Assembly: GCA_024699855.1 (NCBI GenBank)
Contig: JAMPIQ010000002.1
Location: forward strand, 14,198,001 to 14,262,000
Source of the DNA: Aphelenchoides besseyi
Taxonomy: Eukaryota > Nematoda > Chromadorea > Rhabditida > Aphelenchoididae
DNA: 64,000 nucleotides
Direction: 5' to 3'
The notes beneath the pieces were generated by a model. It did not search any database. It saw nothing but the letters and a program-made list of their open reading frames with translations, and was not told where the DNA came from. The translations under genes were made by a program, and so were the position numbers. Every line of letters begins with the position of its first letter. The stretch's first letter is position 1. This document shows positions 22,575-34,592 of this stretch, in pieces.

Positions 22575-25500
22575 TTAACCTAAGATGATTGTATCAGAAT
22601 ACACATGAGGAATGCTCGAGAGATCGCGAACTACTCGATCACTGCCGCCAAACAGCAAGAATCCCGATTTGATGTTCGTCATCACACAGAAGCTGTGGAA
22701 TGTAGGAGCCAAGAAACGAGGCGGATCTTGATGCAACCTAAAATCATTGGTAGCCTTCTGGACTACTGAATTATAAGCTCTACCTGACTTTCTTCATTTT
22801 GATGACTTCGGTTAAGTCGAGTTTGTAAGTCGTACAAGAAAGTGGCAGATCAATTAGCGTACGATGCACCGGAAATAACACATGCAACTTCAAGAAGTCG
22901 GTTACTGGAATCAAATCTGAAAATATGTTGAGAGGATTGTTGAACTAAGAAGTGAAAGTTGTTACTTTTCTTTCGTATTTTATCTTTTTGCCAAAACCGG
23001 CCTTCGGAAAGAACTGGAAACGGACATACGGGCATCTCTAGTCCGCTTAAACGACACAAATTGAATACTACGGCGACTAGTTGAATCGTGAATTCTTCGT
23101 TATCCTGGCAATTGAAATGGCGACTGAAACTACGAATCAAGAGCTTGTATCTCGACTTTACCTTAGTCCAATCCACACGCACCCGTTCTTGTGAAAACAC
23201 CTGTCACTGAATACGTATGAAGCAGTTAAACCTTCGTTCTTGCAGAAGTTATTATGTCTTCCACCGCAGAGCCAATTCAAAACGTAGTAGAAATCGTCGA
23301 CATAAAATTTGACCATTCGATCGTCATAGTGTTTACGAATAATTTGACGACAAACGGCGGCAATGCTCTTAAACCTAGAATCATAAATTGCAATTATTTC
23401 CAAGAGTAAGCTTACGGTTTGTAATCACGATTCTGCTCTTTCGTCATCATCAACTCACAGCGTGCTGTTTTGGCATTAGAACTCTCGGTTATAAGTTGGT
23501 CGTTGGGATATTGATTCAAATTGGAAAGTCGTTGAAGACTGAGTAAAGTTTTCGTTCGTTCTTTGTACAACGTTGACGTCATGCACAGATCTTCACAACT
23601 GATTGGATTGCTCGTTTCAATTAACTAAAATTCGTCAAAAACATTCACGTTCTTTGTACGTACCTTCTTAGCAAATTGCAAGGTTCTTGGATCATCGTTT
23701 AATTGACTGAATTGTGGGCTATCAACAAGCATATGAGTTGCATCCACCGGAGTTCCAACCATAAACAGCGTGTTCGAACCATTCGAAGCAAAAGCCGGGA
23801 CACAACGCGGCCACAGATGATGGTTCTCGATTTCAATTCCAATCCAACTGCCCGCAGTTTTGGAATCGGGATCTTCGAATGCGAAAAGATGCACGTCGCG
23901 AAATTTCGTGTGACCACCATCCAACGCAGATTGTCCTCCACACACAACCAAATGTGAATCTCCAACGAACGACATGGCACATAGAACTCGACGGGCAGGA
24001 AGAATTCCACTATAAAAACAACGCAGCTACTAGTCTGTCAAACTATTTCTTACTGTTGAGTAACAGTCATCATAATACGTCTTTCACAATCGTAATGATA
24101 CATCAGTTGCAAAGCATTTCCCTGTACATTTGCTCCACCATAAGTGATCATTTGGCCACGATAATTCATTATGGATGTGTGACCACAAATCGTTTTGTAG
24201 AAACCACAGTATTGCTGAAACTACATGCAACCTAATACACAAAATCAACTTACCACTTCCCAGGATTTAACCGACAAATCCAAACGAGAAATAGAAGCAA
24301 TATCCGGAGTACTCGATTTCCATCCACCAAACAGGTACAAAGAGTTTTTGTAGGAGCACAGAGTCGCTAAAATGCAACAGCTCGGTTGGAAACGTTGTAA
24401 ACTATTGCAGATCAGTTTGTTCCACGTTGATGTTTCCTGAGAACAAAAATAACCAACTTCTTCCAACGAACTTACCAAATCAAAGTAGATGACATCGTGA
24501 CGAATAGCACCGCTACTCGTCGATCCACCGCAAACGTAGACCCGATTGTCAGGCTCATGATAACACATCGCATGTCCCGTTCGAGCGTTGATTTGATCGG
24601 TATTAAGAAGTTCGCTAAATCAATTTGAAGGTGCATTTTAAATACCAAACTCACAATTTCAAGTGATATTTCATATCCAAAAGACGTTTTTGTCGACGAG
24701 TTAACTCTTCGTAAACCGAGAGCCGCAATTGTTTGCACGTCTTTCGGAGGTCGAAAAGCGTTTGATACGATCGAATTCGATGCCATTTGGGCGGCTTTGG
24801 AGCGCTTCAACGTCGACGAAGATACGATTTCGATGATCAAAACTCTCTACTCATCTGGCACCAGTTCGTTACGATGGGGAAACGAATCAGCAAATTTTGG
24901 AGTGCAGCGGGGAGTGCGACAAGGTGACCCTCTTTCACCACTGATTTTCATTGTAGTTCTCCAATTTGCAATCAACCAAATCAGCTGGGAACAAGAAGAG
25001 GGAATTGAAATCGACAGCCGCCGGCTACATCTCCTCGCTTATGCTGACGACATTGCTCTGATTGCCAGCAATCCAAAGAATCTTCAATCCATGGCCATCA
25101 AACTGGCCGATCGCTGCTCAACTGTTGGTCTCGAAATCAATGCAAACAAAACAAAGTGGATGAACGCCGACCGCGACAATCATTGGAACAACTCGAACAT
25201 CGCAATCAATTCCCAAGACGTCCAACGAGTCGACTGCTTCAACTACCTCGGTCAATTGATTCAATTTCCGAGAGATCATGGAAAGGACATTGGAAGACGA
25301 ATTGGTTCTGGTTGGTCGGCTTTTGGCAAAATGAAGCGGTTTTTTTGACGGACAAGAACGTGGCCACAAGTTTGAAGCGGCGATACTACAATATGGTTGT
25401 TCTTCCGACGATGTTGTACGCAGCAGAAACATGGGCCGCAACCGACAGCAACTTGGAGCGAATCGCCAAAACTCAGCGGGCGATGGAACGTCGAATGATT

Positions 25501-26424
25501 GGAGTCCGGCTGCGTGACAAAAAGCCATCGACTTGGGTGAGGAATCAAACCCAAGTAACGGACATCGCTTCAGCTGCCCGGAAAAGAAAATGGAAATTCG
25601 CTGGTCGCCTCTTCCGATCGACCGACGGCAGATGGTCACAACAGCTCACTTTGTGGATTCCTAGTACAAAACGCGTTGCTGGAGATGGACGGCGAAAAAA
25701 CTCGCTGGGAAGACGACGTCCGAAGACACGTGGGCCAGAAGTACATGGTTCCGCGCAAATCCCAATGGACAGAAGCGGCAAAAGACGAGCAACGTTGGAA
25801 GAGGCTCGGAAAAACATTTGCGATTCCGCTGCCGCAAAAATCGAAAAGGCGACAACAATCGTGAGGTCACCAACACGGAATTTTATTTGATCACTTAATG
25901 GTCACTGTTTATCCGTTGATTTTGGAAATAAATTGAATTGAAATTGAATCTTTCGGAGGTTAAACAAATCGAAAATGTTGAGATACGAGAAAATTTCTCG
26001 TTGTATATCTGCGGTTTGATTGAGAAGGTTTTGATGCTCGAGTGAACCATTTGATGGTTGTTTGGATGACGCTCCACTTGTAATGATTGCTCCTGAAAAG
26101 CCCTTTTAATTCATTTACGATTTAACAGCGAGTACCGTTAGAAGTCGAATTGTGCTCAGCTTCTGTGCTCATCGACGGGTAATCGGTTGTAGTCCCGCTC
26201 TCCGACATTTCAACGTTTTGGATTTTACGTCGGCTATCGAACTGAAAAATAAAATTAAAGAATTCAACTACGAAAAAATATACGTACCGAACCCGTTTCG
26301 AGTCGTCGTTTTGATCGACGGTCTTGTGGCTGAGCCTGCGAGTTCTAAAACCAACGTTCACAACACTTGAAGACAACTCGTTGGAGCTTTTGATCGAAAC
26401 TTGAAACTCACAGTCATCTGCCAT
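22575..26424 (-). CDS. FBXO42-like F-box/kelch protein, interrupted by a LINE
   Basis: The start chosen is 26424 (MADDCEFQVSIKSS). Exon 1 ends at 26293. Exons at about 26244-26149 and 26110-25961 follow in phase and reach an F-box: ADIQREIFSYLNIFDLFNLR. At 25960 the reading is broken by a 1.2-kb antisense LINE. The same exon resumes at about 24750 as KTCKQLRLSVYEELTRRQKR, in frame across the 12-bp target duplication. Kelch blades follow: MCYHEPDNRVYVCGGSTSSG, then CSYKNSLYLFGGWKSSTPD. The C-terminal PTFHSFCVMTNIKSG and LLFGGSDRV resemble the separated last blade of FBXO42/JFK. FBXO42 is the substrate receptor of an SCF ubiquitin ligase; in mammals it targets p53. Unless the LINE is removed by splicing, this copy would lack a complete F-box protein. 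Confidence 0.8.
24752..25948 (+). mobile_element. 5'-truncated non-LTR retrotransposon (LINE) with target duplication
   Basis: The element is flanked by tctttcggaggt at 24740-24751 and 25949-25960, a 12-bp target duplication. It encodes the 3' half of a reverse transcriptase: KAFDTIEFDAIWAALERF near the start, QRGVRQGDPLSPLIFI, the catalytic LLAYADDIALIA, then INANKTKWM and a thumb and tail region ending in a RWEDDVRRH-like segment, as in RTE-like LINEs. The 3' end carries ttgaa repeats typical of such elements. The frame is broken near 25340 (seven Ts where the other copy has five) and near 25690, so it is inactive. It lies antisense within the F-box exon of its host gene. Confidence 0.9.
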
Positions 26425-26818
26425 TCGACTCAGGAGACCAAAACCTCTCCGAGTGCTGTTCGGTTGTTTAGACGTGAATTTCCTGTTTGGACCAAAACTA
26501 CGGGAACTGAATTTCAATCTAATGAACCAGCAACGATTCTGACGAAAACCCGTCGGAACTCTATTGTAGAGAAGCCGAATTACACGATCGATTAGCCTTC
26601 TGATGCACTCACTTTTACACTGCAGCAAACTCCGACGGATCTCAACAACAAACTCGATTTCATGTCAGAACTGATTAGTGTGATCAGAACTGAAAGAAAT
26701 TTTATCGCAATTTCGCCCGCAATTTTGTCACTTCTTCGTCTTCCGACCTCCGTGTTGTTTGCCAGATCTCGAGTTTCTACTTCGTTCGTTTTCAGTTTCC
26801 ACTTCATGGCGATCATTG
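26425..26818. promoter_or_regulatory. Bidirectional promoter of the FBXO42-like gene and ALG10
   Basis: About 390 bases lie between the divergent starts at 26424 (-) and 26819 (+). An acceptor-like ttttcag sits about 25 bases upstream of the ALG10 start and may mark a trans-splice site or a 5' UTR intron. No core promoter motif stands out. Confidence 0.45.
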
Positions 26819-28136
26819 ATGGAGACACGATCAAGGTCTAGAGGAAATGGCGGACAACCCAGCGGCTCATCGTATTCATCGCGCAAATTGGCCCAAATCT
26901 ACTTAATCAAATGGGTGGCTGCATTCAGCTTCGGAATTCTACACACCTTTCTCGTCAACCTCTTCTACAAACGCGTGCCCGATCCGTACATGGACGAGAT
27001 CTTTCACGTCAACCAAACTCGAGAGTATTGCAATGGCAACTTCACCTACTGGAATCAAATGATCACCACACCCGCCACTCATTTACGTTATAGCCGCGTG
27101 GACTGGCTTCTGTGGACGAGAACGTTTCCTCAACTCGGCAATCATTCCGCTCACGTTCGTTGGATTGACACGTTTACGTCTGAGCCGAAGTACGCGGAAC
27201 AACTTCCATGATGCGATTTTGTGCTCCATTGCCATTCTGTTGTTGCCCGTCTTGTTCGAAACATCGATTTTGTTCTACACCGATCTACTCTCCTTAACAC
27301 TTGTTACCTATGGCCTCGGCACTGCGAGCCCCACGTTAGCTGCTTTAGTCTTCACATTCTCTGTTTTCAGTCGTCAGACCAACATTGTTTGGGCTGCTTT
27401 CTACTGTCTTTGTAATCTACAAAACGAATTCGATGCGAAAAAACCGTTCACGTCGACTTTTCGTTGTGTTCTCCGCCATCGGGCTTTCGCCGTCCTCGGG
27501 TTTGGTTTTCTTTTGTTTATGTTGACCAATAACGGTGTCGTACTCGGTGATCAAACTGCTCATCGAATGCACTTTCACTTGCCACAGTTATTCTATTTCG
27601 CTTTGTTTACGTTGTCCAGCTCTGCTCCTTTAGTGCTACAATATTGGCGTCCGGTACTTCGTCACATCTATCGAAACTTTGTGATCTACATGTTCATTGG
27701 TCTGCTGATGGTGCCGGCCGTCCATCGATTCTCCTACGAGCATCCCTATCTTCTTGCCGATAATCGTCATTTCACTTTCTACATTTGGCGACGTTGGTTC
27801 CTCAAAGACCCGATCTACAAGTTTGTTACGATTCCTTTCTACATTGTTTCTTTTGCGTTCATTTACGTCGCCCTAAAACATGTTCGTTTGTTCACCCTAC
27901 TCTGCGGTGTAATCTCCGTCTGTTTGTGTCTTATTCCCGCTCATTTGGTCGAGTTCCGATATTATATCATTCCGTACAGCATAGCTCGAATCAACTTCCA
28001 CCAGAATAACACCCTTCTTGTTTGTCTGGAGATTCTCGCCCATGTTGTTGTGAACTTTTTTACCATCGATTTGTTTCTGAATCGGCCATTTGTGTGGGCC
28101 AACGAGCCGGAGAATGTGCAACGGTTCATGTGGTAA
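26819..28136 (+). pseudogene. alg10: ALG10 alpha-1,2-glucosyltransferase, left copy, 1-base frameshift
   Basis: The product is the ER enzyme that adds the terminal glucose to the dolichol-linked Glc3Man9GlcNAc2 precursor. Diagnostic family segments are PYMDEIFHVNQTREYCNGNF followed by TYWNQMITTP, then FSRQTNIVWAAFYC, NGVVLGD and HFHLPQLFYFALFTL, with about ten hydrophobic segments. Compared with the other copy there is one extra C in the caccc run at 27069-27073, which shifts the frame after MITTP. The downstream sequence remains fully coding to the stop at 28134. Without it the gene is 438 codons, normal for ALG10. No introns were found. The stop codon overlaps an AATAAA signal. The indel may be a consensus error; if real, this copy is dead. 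Confidence 0.85.
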
Positions 28137-28527
28137 TAAACTACGAGTATTGAGTGTTTTTCTGTAAGATCGAGAAGCAATAAACACAAAGATCTTAGGC
28201 ATTTCAATCACTTCAATTGCAAGTGGGAGGTTGTCTGTTCAACAAGATGCATGAGTGATATAATAGCAAGCCAATAAACTTCGTTCAACAGATAGAAACT
28301 CTGTGGTTGTGCAACTAACAAGAATGTAGGGACATTGTTTTGCTCTTGAAATGAAAGTTGAGTGCTGAGATTCGCCGTGCATTTCTGCGGCAATCAACAT
28401 GATTTGTGAGCGGGTTCGTGATTTTCGTGTTCGTTGTTTTCGTGTTCGTGAAGAATATCACCGGATATTCGACGTTTTTGTTCGTGTCGCGATTACTAAC
28501 ATTCACTATTTCAGCAAATCAACAACA
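28137..28527. other. Short intergenic region between ALG10 and the PPM1D-like gene
   Basis: It contains the ALG10 3' UTR and an imperfect gttcgtg repeat tract at 28405-28450 upstream of the phosphatase gene. An acceptor-like tttcag at 28509-28514 just before the first methionine could be a trans-splice or leader acceptor. No gene is seen. Confidence 0.4.
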
Positions 28528-30436
28528 ATGTTTTTGTCGGTCTCCATGGCGTCGAGCAAAGTTGGTTTAATCGAGATTCAACCTCCATTGACCGCGACTT
28601 ATTTCTAGGGCGGCAGGAAGTATCAAGAAGATGGGGTGGTCATCGAACGTCTTGTGAATCAAAACAACACCCGTGGTTGCTTTTTTGCCATTCTGGATGG
28701 TAAGAAGTAATCGTTAGTCTCTGTTTGTAATGTTTGTGTTGTAGGACACGGCGGACTGCAAGCAGTTGAATACGTTAAAAAGACGCTGTGGCCAACAATC
28801 AAGGTATATTATTTTTCAAGTGTTTCGGTATTCGTGTTTTTATAGGAGATGGTAAATTTTGAAACTGTCAATGACCAGGATGTTCTGGATGCTATGAAGG
28901 ACGCGTTTTGGAAGATTCAGGAGAATATGCGAGAGGAGGCCGCCGATTGGCCTCGAGGAGAATCTGGTCACCCGTCACCGTCCGGAACGACGTGCAGTTG
29001 TGCGCTTATTTGCAATGAACGACTTTACATCGCTCATGTTGGTAATAGCCGGATTATCTTGGTGGGAAAAACAGGTTTGTTACCCAGTTTAAAACCTTTT
29101 AAAGAAAGATTTTAGGAGCATACGTTCAATTGACAACAGATCACAAACCCGATTTAGTGGATGAAGAAACTCGTATCTTGGAGGCCGGTGGTTCTGTAAG
29201 CAATACTTCATCTGTAACTCGTGTGTATTGGACTTGCGCGCGTCAACGGAACAATAAAACGGAACACTACGAAACACGTGCGGTTTTGGCAACGTCCCGA
29301 TCACTGGGCGACTACTGGTCGTACAATGAAATATCTCAGAAGTACATCGTGAGCCCGGAACCTCAATGTTTGGTTCATGTCATCGACAAGAATGAAGACA
29401 GAGTCTTGGTATTCGTGAGCAATGGAATAGCTCATGTCCTTAGTTCTGAAGAAATTGCTGAAAAAATCCACGGATATCGAGACGTAAGTGAAATTAAAAG
29501 ATTCTTTTTCATTTGTATATTCTAGGAAATTCCGCGCAATTTAGCACGGCTGTTACTTCGCGATGCTTGTAGACGTTATGGCGCATTACAAAGGGACAAC
29601 ATGTCGGTGATTAGTGTTGGAGTAAGTTTGATTAATGGAAGAATTCTAACTCATCTTGTTTCAGTTCCATAATGATTATGACATGACATTTCCTAGTGAA
29701 CTCCGCCTGCTAGTTGATCGCCCTATTATCAAGCATTTGATCGATTATCCTCAGGACATTGTGCGCGTGTATCCTCATCGTGTTTGCTCCACGACGCCGG
29801 AGGATGATGGATTAAATTTTGATCGATCTTCACCACTTAGCGTCCGCTTTCAACTTGTTCCCGCCAGTACGGACACAAGCTCACCGTTACGCCGATCTGT
29901 AAGTTATACATTTCATTTGAATTAAACTTCTTTCAGGCACCTTCAAACAATGATATCGTCAACCTCACGCCGTTAGTTTGTTGTCCAGAGAAGGATCAGG
30001 CGGCTGTGAGAAGAGTGAAATCTGATCGATGTACTATTGCCGGCCATTATTATGCTCTCAGTCAGGAGTCAATGCCTGGAACATCACAAATGGGTTCAAG
30101 TGGTCCACGTATCGATATCTACGATCTGTCCGAACTGAGGGCGACAATCAGCGGTTATACGACACCAAAGGAGAGAACACCGACAAGTGACGAAGACTCC
30201 CGAATGGTTGACATTTTATGCACTCCTCTTCGAAAAAAACCTCCACGGCCGTTGCCACTTTTTTCTACACCTGGTAAGAAAGTTAAATTACAAGACAGAT
30301 CGCCGAAGCCTAAACCGCGTTCGAGACGCAAGTTAGACTTTTCAAATGATGAAGAGACTTCAGGTTAGTCAACAGAACGCTCGTAAGTAACGGATTGATT
30401 TCAGCCAAGAAACGGCGTTTTCTCGATGAACGTTAA
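28528..30436 (+). CDS. PPM1D/WIP1-like PP2C protein phosphatase, left copy
   Basis: Nine short exons can be joined in phase. Exon 1 (MFLSVSMASSK) joins GGRKYQED, then LDGHGG near residue 41. The stretch ADWPRGESGHPSPSGTTCSC parallels the human PPM1D segment EWPKTMTGLPSTSGTTAS. Later come RSLGDYWSYN, SPEPQCLVHVI and QRDNMSVISVG. The three metal-binding aspartates (DGHGG, LGD, RDN) are all present. Two usual aspartates are replaced by asparagine, in HVGNSR and SNGIAH. The C-terminal third is Pro/Lys/Arg rich and ends KKRRFLDER, a likely nuclear signal. PPM1D reverses DNA-damage kinase signalling; by family this would be a Mg/Mn-dependent Ser/Thr phosphatase in the nucleus. It differs strongly from the right copy although flanking DNA is nearly identical. 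Confidence 0.85.
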
Positions 30437-33019
30437 GCGTTTGATTGTCACGTTGAGCGTCTGTGATTTAAACTCGAAGATGTTGTATGTGAATGCGCAA
30501 ATTGTCTTTGCATATCGTAAGTTATCATTGTTGTTGATTTTTATCATCTCAGTCGTACCAAAAGATCTCTATTTTGCTCTCAGTTTTCAACTCAGCTAAA
30601 AGAACTTATTCACTCCACGATTTTCAAATTTTGTTTTTTCTTTCATTTGATTTTTTTAACTCTAACGAATTTGCTATTCGCTAAAACAGCAAGTCAAAAC
30701 CCTATAGTCAGTTTCTAATGCCCGCTGATCTTTTTCACTCGTCTAAAGATGTCTCTTTGTATTCAGTTGATAAAGGCTTTACAACTGAAATGGACTTGCT
30801 GGTTATTAACAAAGTTGGAAGCTGAACGAGTGAGTGCTAAACGCATGACTGAACGAGCTTAAGCTGAGAAACTCTAGAAACACGATGATGAGCGTTTGTG
30901 CTTGAAGACGAGTGTCGACGTACGTAAATGATTTCTGTTTCGCCCCCATAGGAAAATAAACGACTTTTGCAAGAACCGAAACTCCATTCCATTGTGTCGT
31001 GAGAGAATTGGTCTTTGCGACGTACAAGTTCATTTTTTACTGTAAAACTGAGCAGGCCTTCAAAATGATTCGTTATTCTGCGTAAAATCGTGTAGTTTCA
31101 ACCGACGACACAACAGACGGGAAAACGATTCTCCGCCCATCGGACGAGAAGACACGAACAAGCGTAGGTCGTCTGAGGTTTAGAAATTCGGCTTCGAAAA
31201 CAAGGATTGAAAGTCGAGCAGACAAAAGAACGTCAACATCATTCATTTGCAACAATGAACTTAAGGCCGCTTGACTGGCCGTTGCCTTTCAAATCTGTTG
31301 TCCAGTCAATATTCGTGTTTTTGATTTCAATTAAGATTCTGTGGATTAGCTTTATTTCTTGTCGATGTTATGAGCTGATCGAACGTTTCAACTACTCATC
31401 GATTCGTAATTGACTGCCATTTCCAATTCAAGTACAGACATTAATCCTCTTTGCTGGCTAATAGATAAGAGAGCAGACTAATGAGTTTTTGATGGAGAAC
31501 TTCTTTCCGTAAAACTCATTCGAAAACTAAACGTTTTCCAGTTCTTTGCATTCCTTGGCCAGACTCAATGCCCGGAATGCAACCCATTTTTCACTAATTC
31601 GTCTCTAATTTCCATTTCATTGCACGCTCTTCGGACTTCCAAGATTCCAACAGATCACCATTTAGATGTTTGTCTTTGCGACAAAAAGTGGTGAGAGCGA
31701 ACAAACGTAAGAGCAAAACTCGGCGGTTGAAATTGGAGTGAGCAATCGTCATCTTACACGCAGGCTCATTGGAATGCGAACCGTATGGTTAGTTGGATGT
31801 TCAGCCATCTTCAGAAACGCTTACTTTCACTGTAAGAGTCAGGAAACCAAATTGAACTCCGAAACCCGAGCGAGTTATAACCAAATTCTTATGAATCGTT
31901 TGCCTCGACCAAGTTCAAGTGCAAATCCAAAGTCCAAACATTCGCGCAACGTCCGCCGTGGAACTCAAACGTCCAACTACAACGACCGTTCGTTTTACGT
32001 ACCATCTTCTCGCACAACAAATTTCAAGAGTTGATTTGCGTTTTATTGTTCAGAGAACAATGTGTGCCATTTGACGCCGATGTTAATATCCGCTTCAGAC
32101 TAAATTTTGGTTGTTTGTGTAATCTTATACGCTTCTGATGTCGAGTCTTCAGTTCTTTGACCGGTTATTTGCCTTCAATGGGGAATTCACGACAACGGAA
32201 ACATCAGTACACAGATTCTGATTGACCGTTTTCTTGGTCCTTTCATTTCGATCTTATAGTTTTGGAGTGACCGATTGCTGTTCGGTGTTACGTGTTAACT
32301 CGATTTCAAGTACTCCAAAATTGGAAAAAGACATCACCCGATAGTAATTTGGTGGTAATCTAATACACACACGAAGGTTGCAGTTAAAACGACCTCAACA
32401 GTCTACATCTCCGTGGCTTATTACGCAAATAAAACCGAGTGTCGATGACGTCGCAATTCGCTTTTTCGTCAACAATCGAACTCAAACGCTTCGTACAATC
32501 CAAGAATCGAAGGCGTTTCATGTGTTCGTTGAATCGTGATCTAATGCCTGAGCCTAAAAATCCAAAACTCTTGGGTTTGTAGTTCTGTTAGTCTTGATGT
32601 TTCAGTTCGTGACCGCATTCGTTTCATGAGCACAAATTAAATTTGCTGAGGATCCCATGACTTCTGGTTATTTTGGCTTCATTTTAATATTCTTCCTTGT
32701 TACGTCGTTTCGAAAGTTGAGAAGCAGAAGTGAAGTGAAGAAAAAGTTTTAATATGAACTGCCAATAAAATTGCAATTGCTTTTGCGTGAACACTTTTCG
32801 TATGTTTGCTCAACTGTCCTATCCATTTTCTCGCGTTTGTAGACCCGTTGTTTTAATAACTGCGAATTTCGTGAAGCATAGCGAACGTTGTTTTCAGGCA
32901 TAGTTGTTAACGCTGCACTCGAAATGATATGCCGAATAGACGTCCGTTGAACTGTTGGTCAATCGAATGGCCGTACAACGTGTGTAGAGAATCAGTGCGC
33001 TTGTTGAACGCATTCGATC
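30437..33019. other. Non-coding or weakly supported region, left copy
   Basis: About 2.6 kb between the PPM1D-like gene and the chemoreceptor. One frame from ATG 31774 encodes about 86 residues (starts MRTVWLVGCSAIFRNAYF) and is kept with a single change in the right copy, but near-identity of the duplicates makes that weak support. I see no homology. The rest has no coding sequence I would defend. Confidence 0.35.
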
Positions 33020-34246
33020 ATGAGTTGGACGAGCGTTGAGTATGAAGCGTCGACTCACACATCACAGGATATTTACGACGAAGATTATTTCGTTAACTCC
33101 ACCGATCTCAACGATGTGGAGATTCATCTCGCTCTTCGAGCTGCTTACCAATCAGATCCAGAGGTTTTTCGGACCTTAATCGCTATTTTGGTTATCACCA
33201 CAGCGTTCTTGGGTGAGTTCATCGACTACACTTCATACGCAAGCGAATGCTTTAGGGCTGGTCACCAATGCGTTTACGATGTATATTAGTATTAACATTC
33301 AAGGAGACTATCGTCATTTCATTGCAAATTTGGCTGTAGTCGATATTGTTTGCGGTGCGCATTCAGCTTCTTAACTTGATTACTCTCGTAGTTACAGCAC
33401 TCCTGTACATGTTCATGGGTTATGTTAATTTGGATCGAAGTCATATTTCCACCACTTTAATGGCCTGGTCGGCAATTGCTTATTATGGAAGTTTTGGTTT
33501 GCTGATTTGCGCGCTCGTTCCGATTTCGATTTCTCGCGTAGTTGCAGCATCACAACCAAAAATTTATGATCAGGTAACAGATAGAACTCTTATTGGTTTG
33601 TACAACTGTGTTTAGTATTTTGCGGGTCGTCGAGCCGTTGTCATCTGTCTAGCTAGTGATTTGATTCCACTATTCCTCTTAACAATCATTAGCTTTGCGA
33701 GACACGATGTGGCTAAATGGCTATTCTTTGGCTTCGCATTGTTGACAGTTTTTGCTCACGTGGTCACGTTCGTTTCGAACATTCTTGTGTTTCGAATGGT
33801 CGCATTACATATATCGGTCGTTCAGTCGCTTCATGACCGCACGAGACTGTTGGAGACGCGTCAGATTGCTCTTGCAACGTTGATTCAGGCACTTGTACCT
33901 CTTCTTTGTCAGGTGATTTCGTTTGTAGTTAGTCAAAGTCAACGTGTAATTTTAGGTCCCGGCATTTTTGTTCTTGTCATCAGCCTTATTGCTGGTTCAA
34001 CCGATTACTCATGAAAACGTCATTGTGACAACACAATTGTGTCTTGCAACCAGTCCGCTGTTTGATGCTCTCATTTCACTTTTCGTTATAAAACAATACC
34101 GAATAACAACTGCGCGATTTTGCAGCAGATTCTTTCACGTTGATTGTTGTATTCTACCTCGTCAGAAGTCGAGCATGATTGTTGAACAACACGCCTTGAC
34201 GAGTTTCTATTCGCCCATTCCAACTGTACGCGTAGCTACTGACTAA
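33020..34246 (+). CDS. Nematode seven-helix chemoreceptor (str/srd-like GPCR), left copy
   Basis: Short introns at 33212-33255, 33353-33390, 33575-33615 and 33914-33955 are GT-AG and in phase. The protein has an acidic extracellular N-terminus with an N-glycosylation site (FVNSTD). Seven hydrophobic segments follow: ILVITTAFLGLVTNAF (TM1), HFIANLAVVDIVC (TM2), GFALLTVFAHVVTFVSN and others. The cytoplasmic-to-TM6 motif ETRQIALATLIQALVPLLCQ is characteristic of the nematode str superfamily. The end is FDALISLFVIKQYR plus a Ser-rich tail. Such receptors usually act in chemosensory neurons. No frameshift is present in this copy. AATAAA follows at about 34267. Confidence 0.8.
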
Positions 34247-34433
34247 TTAACCACTACTTAAGTTCTAAATAAACGATCGAAATCACAATGTTAGCTGTAA
34301 AGAATAATTGAAACGAGTCTACAGTAGAAGCAACTCAAAAATCGTACAATTCAAATGACCTGTTAGCTATTATGATTTCAATAGAACTTCAGATATTGTC
34401 TTTGCATTCTTTCATTTATGTACAATTGCAGTG

Positions 34434-34566
34434 TGCGAGGGCACACAAACTCAACGGAAACCGTCGTCAAAACCAAAGAGCACAAAAAACGGCTGGAGGC
34501 TTCAAACGAACGCCGTCCGAGTGTTCTGCTTGGCTCTTCGAAAAAGCAAAAAGAAATGTTCTCTAA
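34434..34566 (+). CDS. Possible terminal exon of a small basic protein, left copy
   Basis: After an acceptor (ttgcag at about 34433) an open frame encodes a charged segment including TKEHKKRLEASNERRPSVLL and ends SSKKQKEMFSK at 34566. The matching sequence in the right copy lies at 47769-47902. No upstream exon was joined with confidence and no family is recognised. Confidence 0.3.
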
Positions 34567-34592
34567 GTGAAGCATCCGTTACCGATTAATGC

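Noticed and set aside
24472..24840. Reverse frame spanning the kelch exon and LINE 5' end
   Set aside because: It mixes host exon, intron and antisense LINE sequence, and its frame differs from the kelch frame.
25156..25890. Long second reading frame over the reverse transcriptase
   Set aside because: Its first part is an out-of-frame shadow. Only the second part is the true RT continuation after the run-of-T frameshift, so it is not a separate gene.
26401..26595. Forward frames opposite FBXO42-like exon 1
   Set aside because: They are antisense shadows of MADDCEFQVS... with no start context or splice partners.
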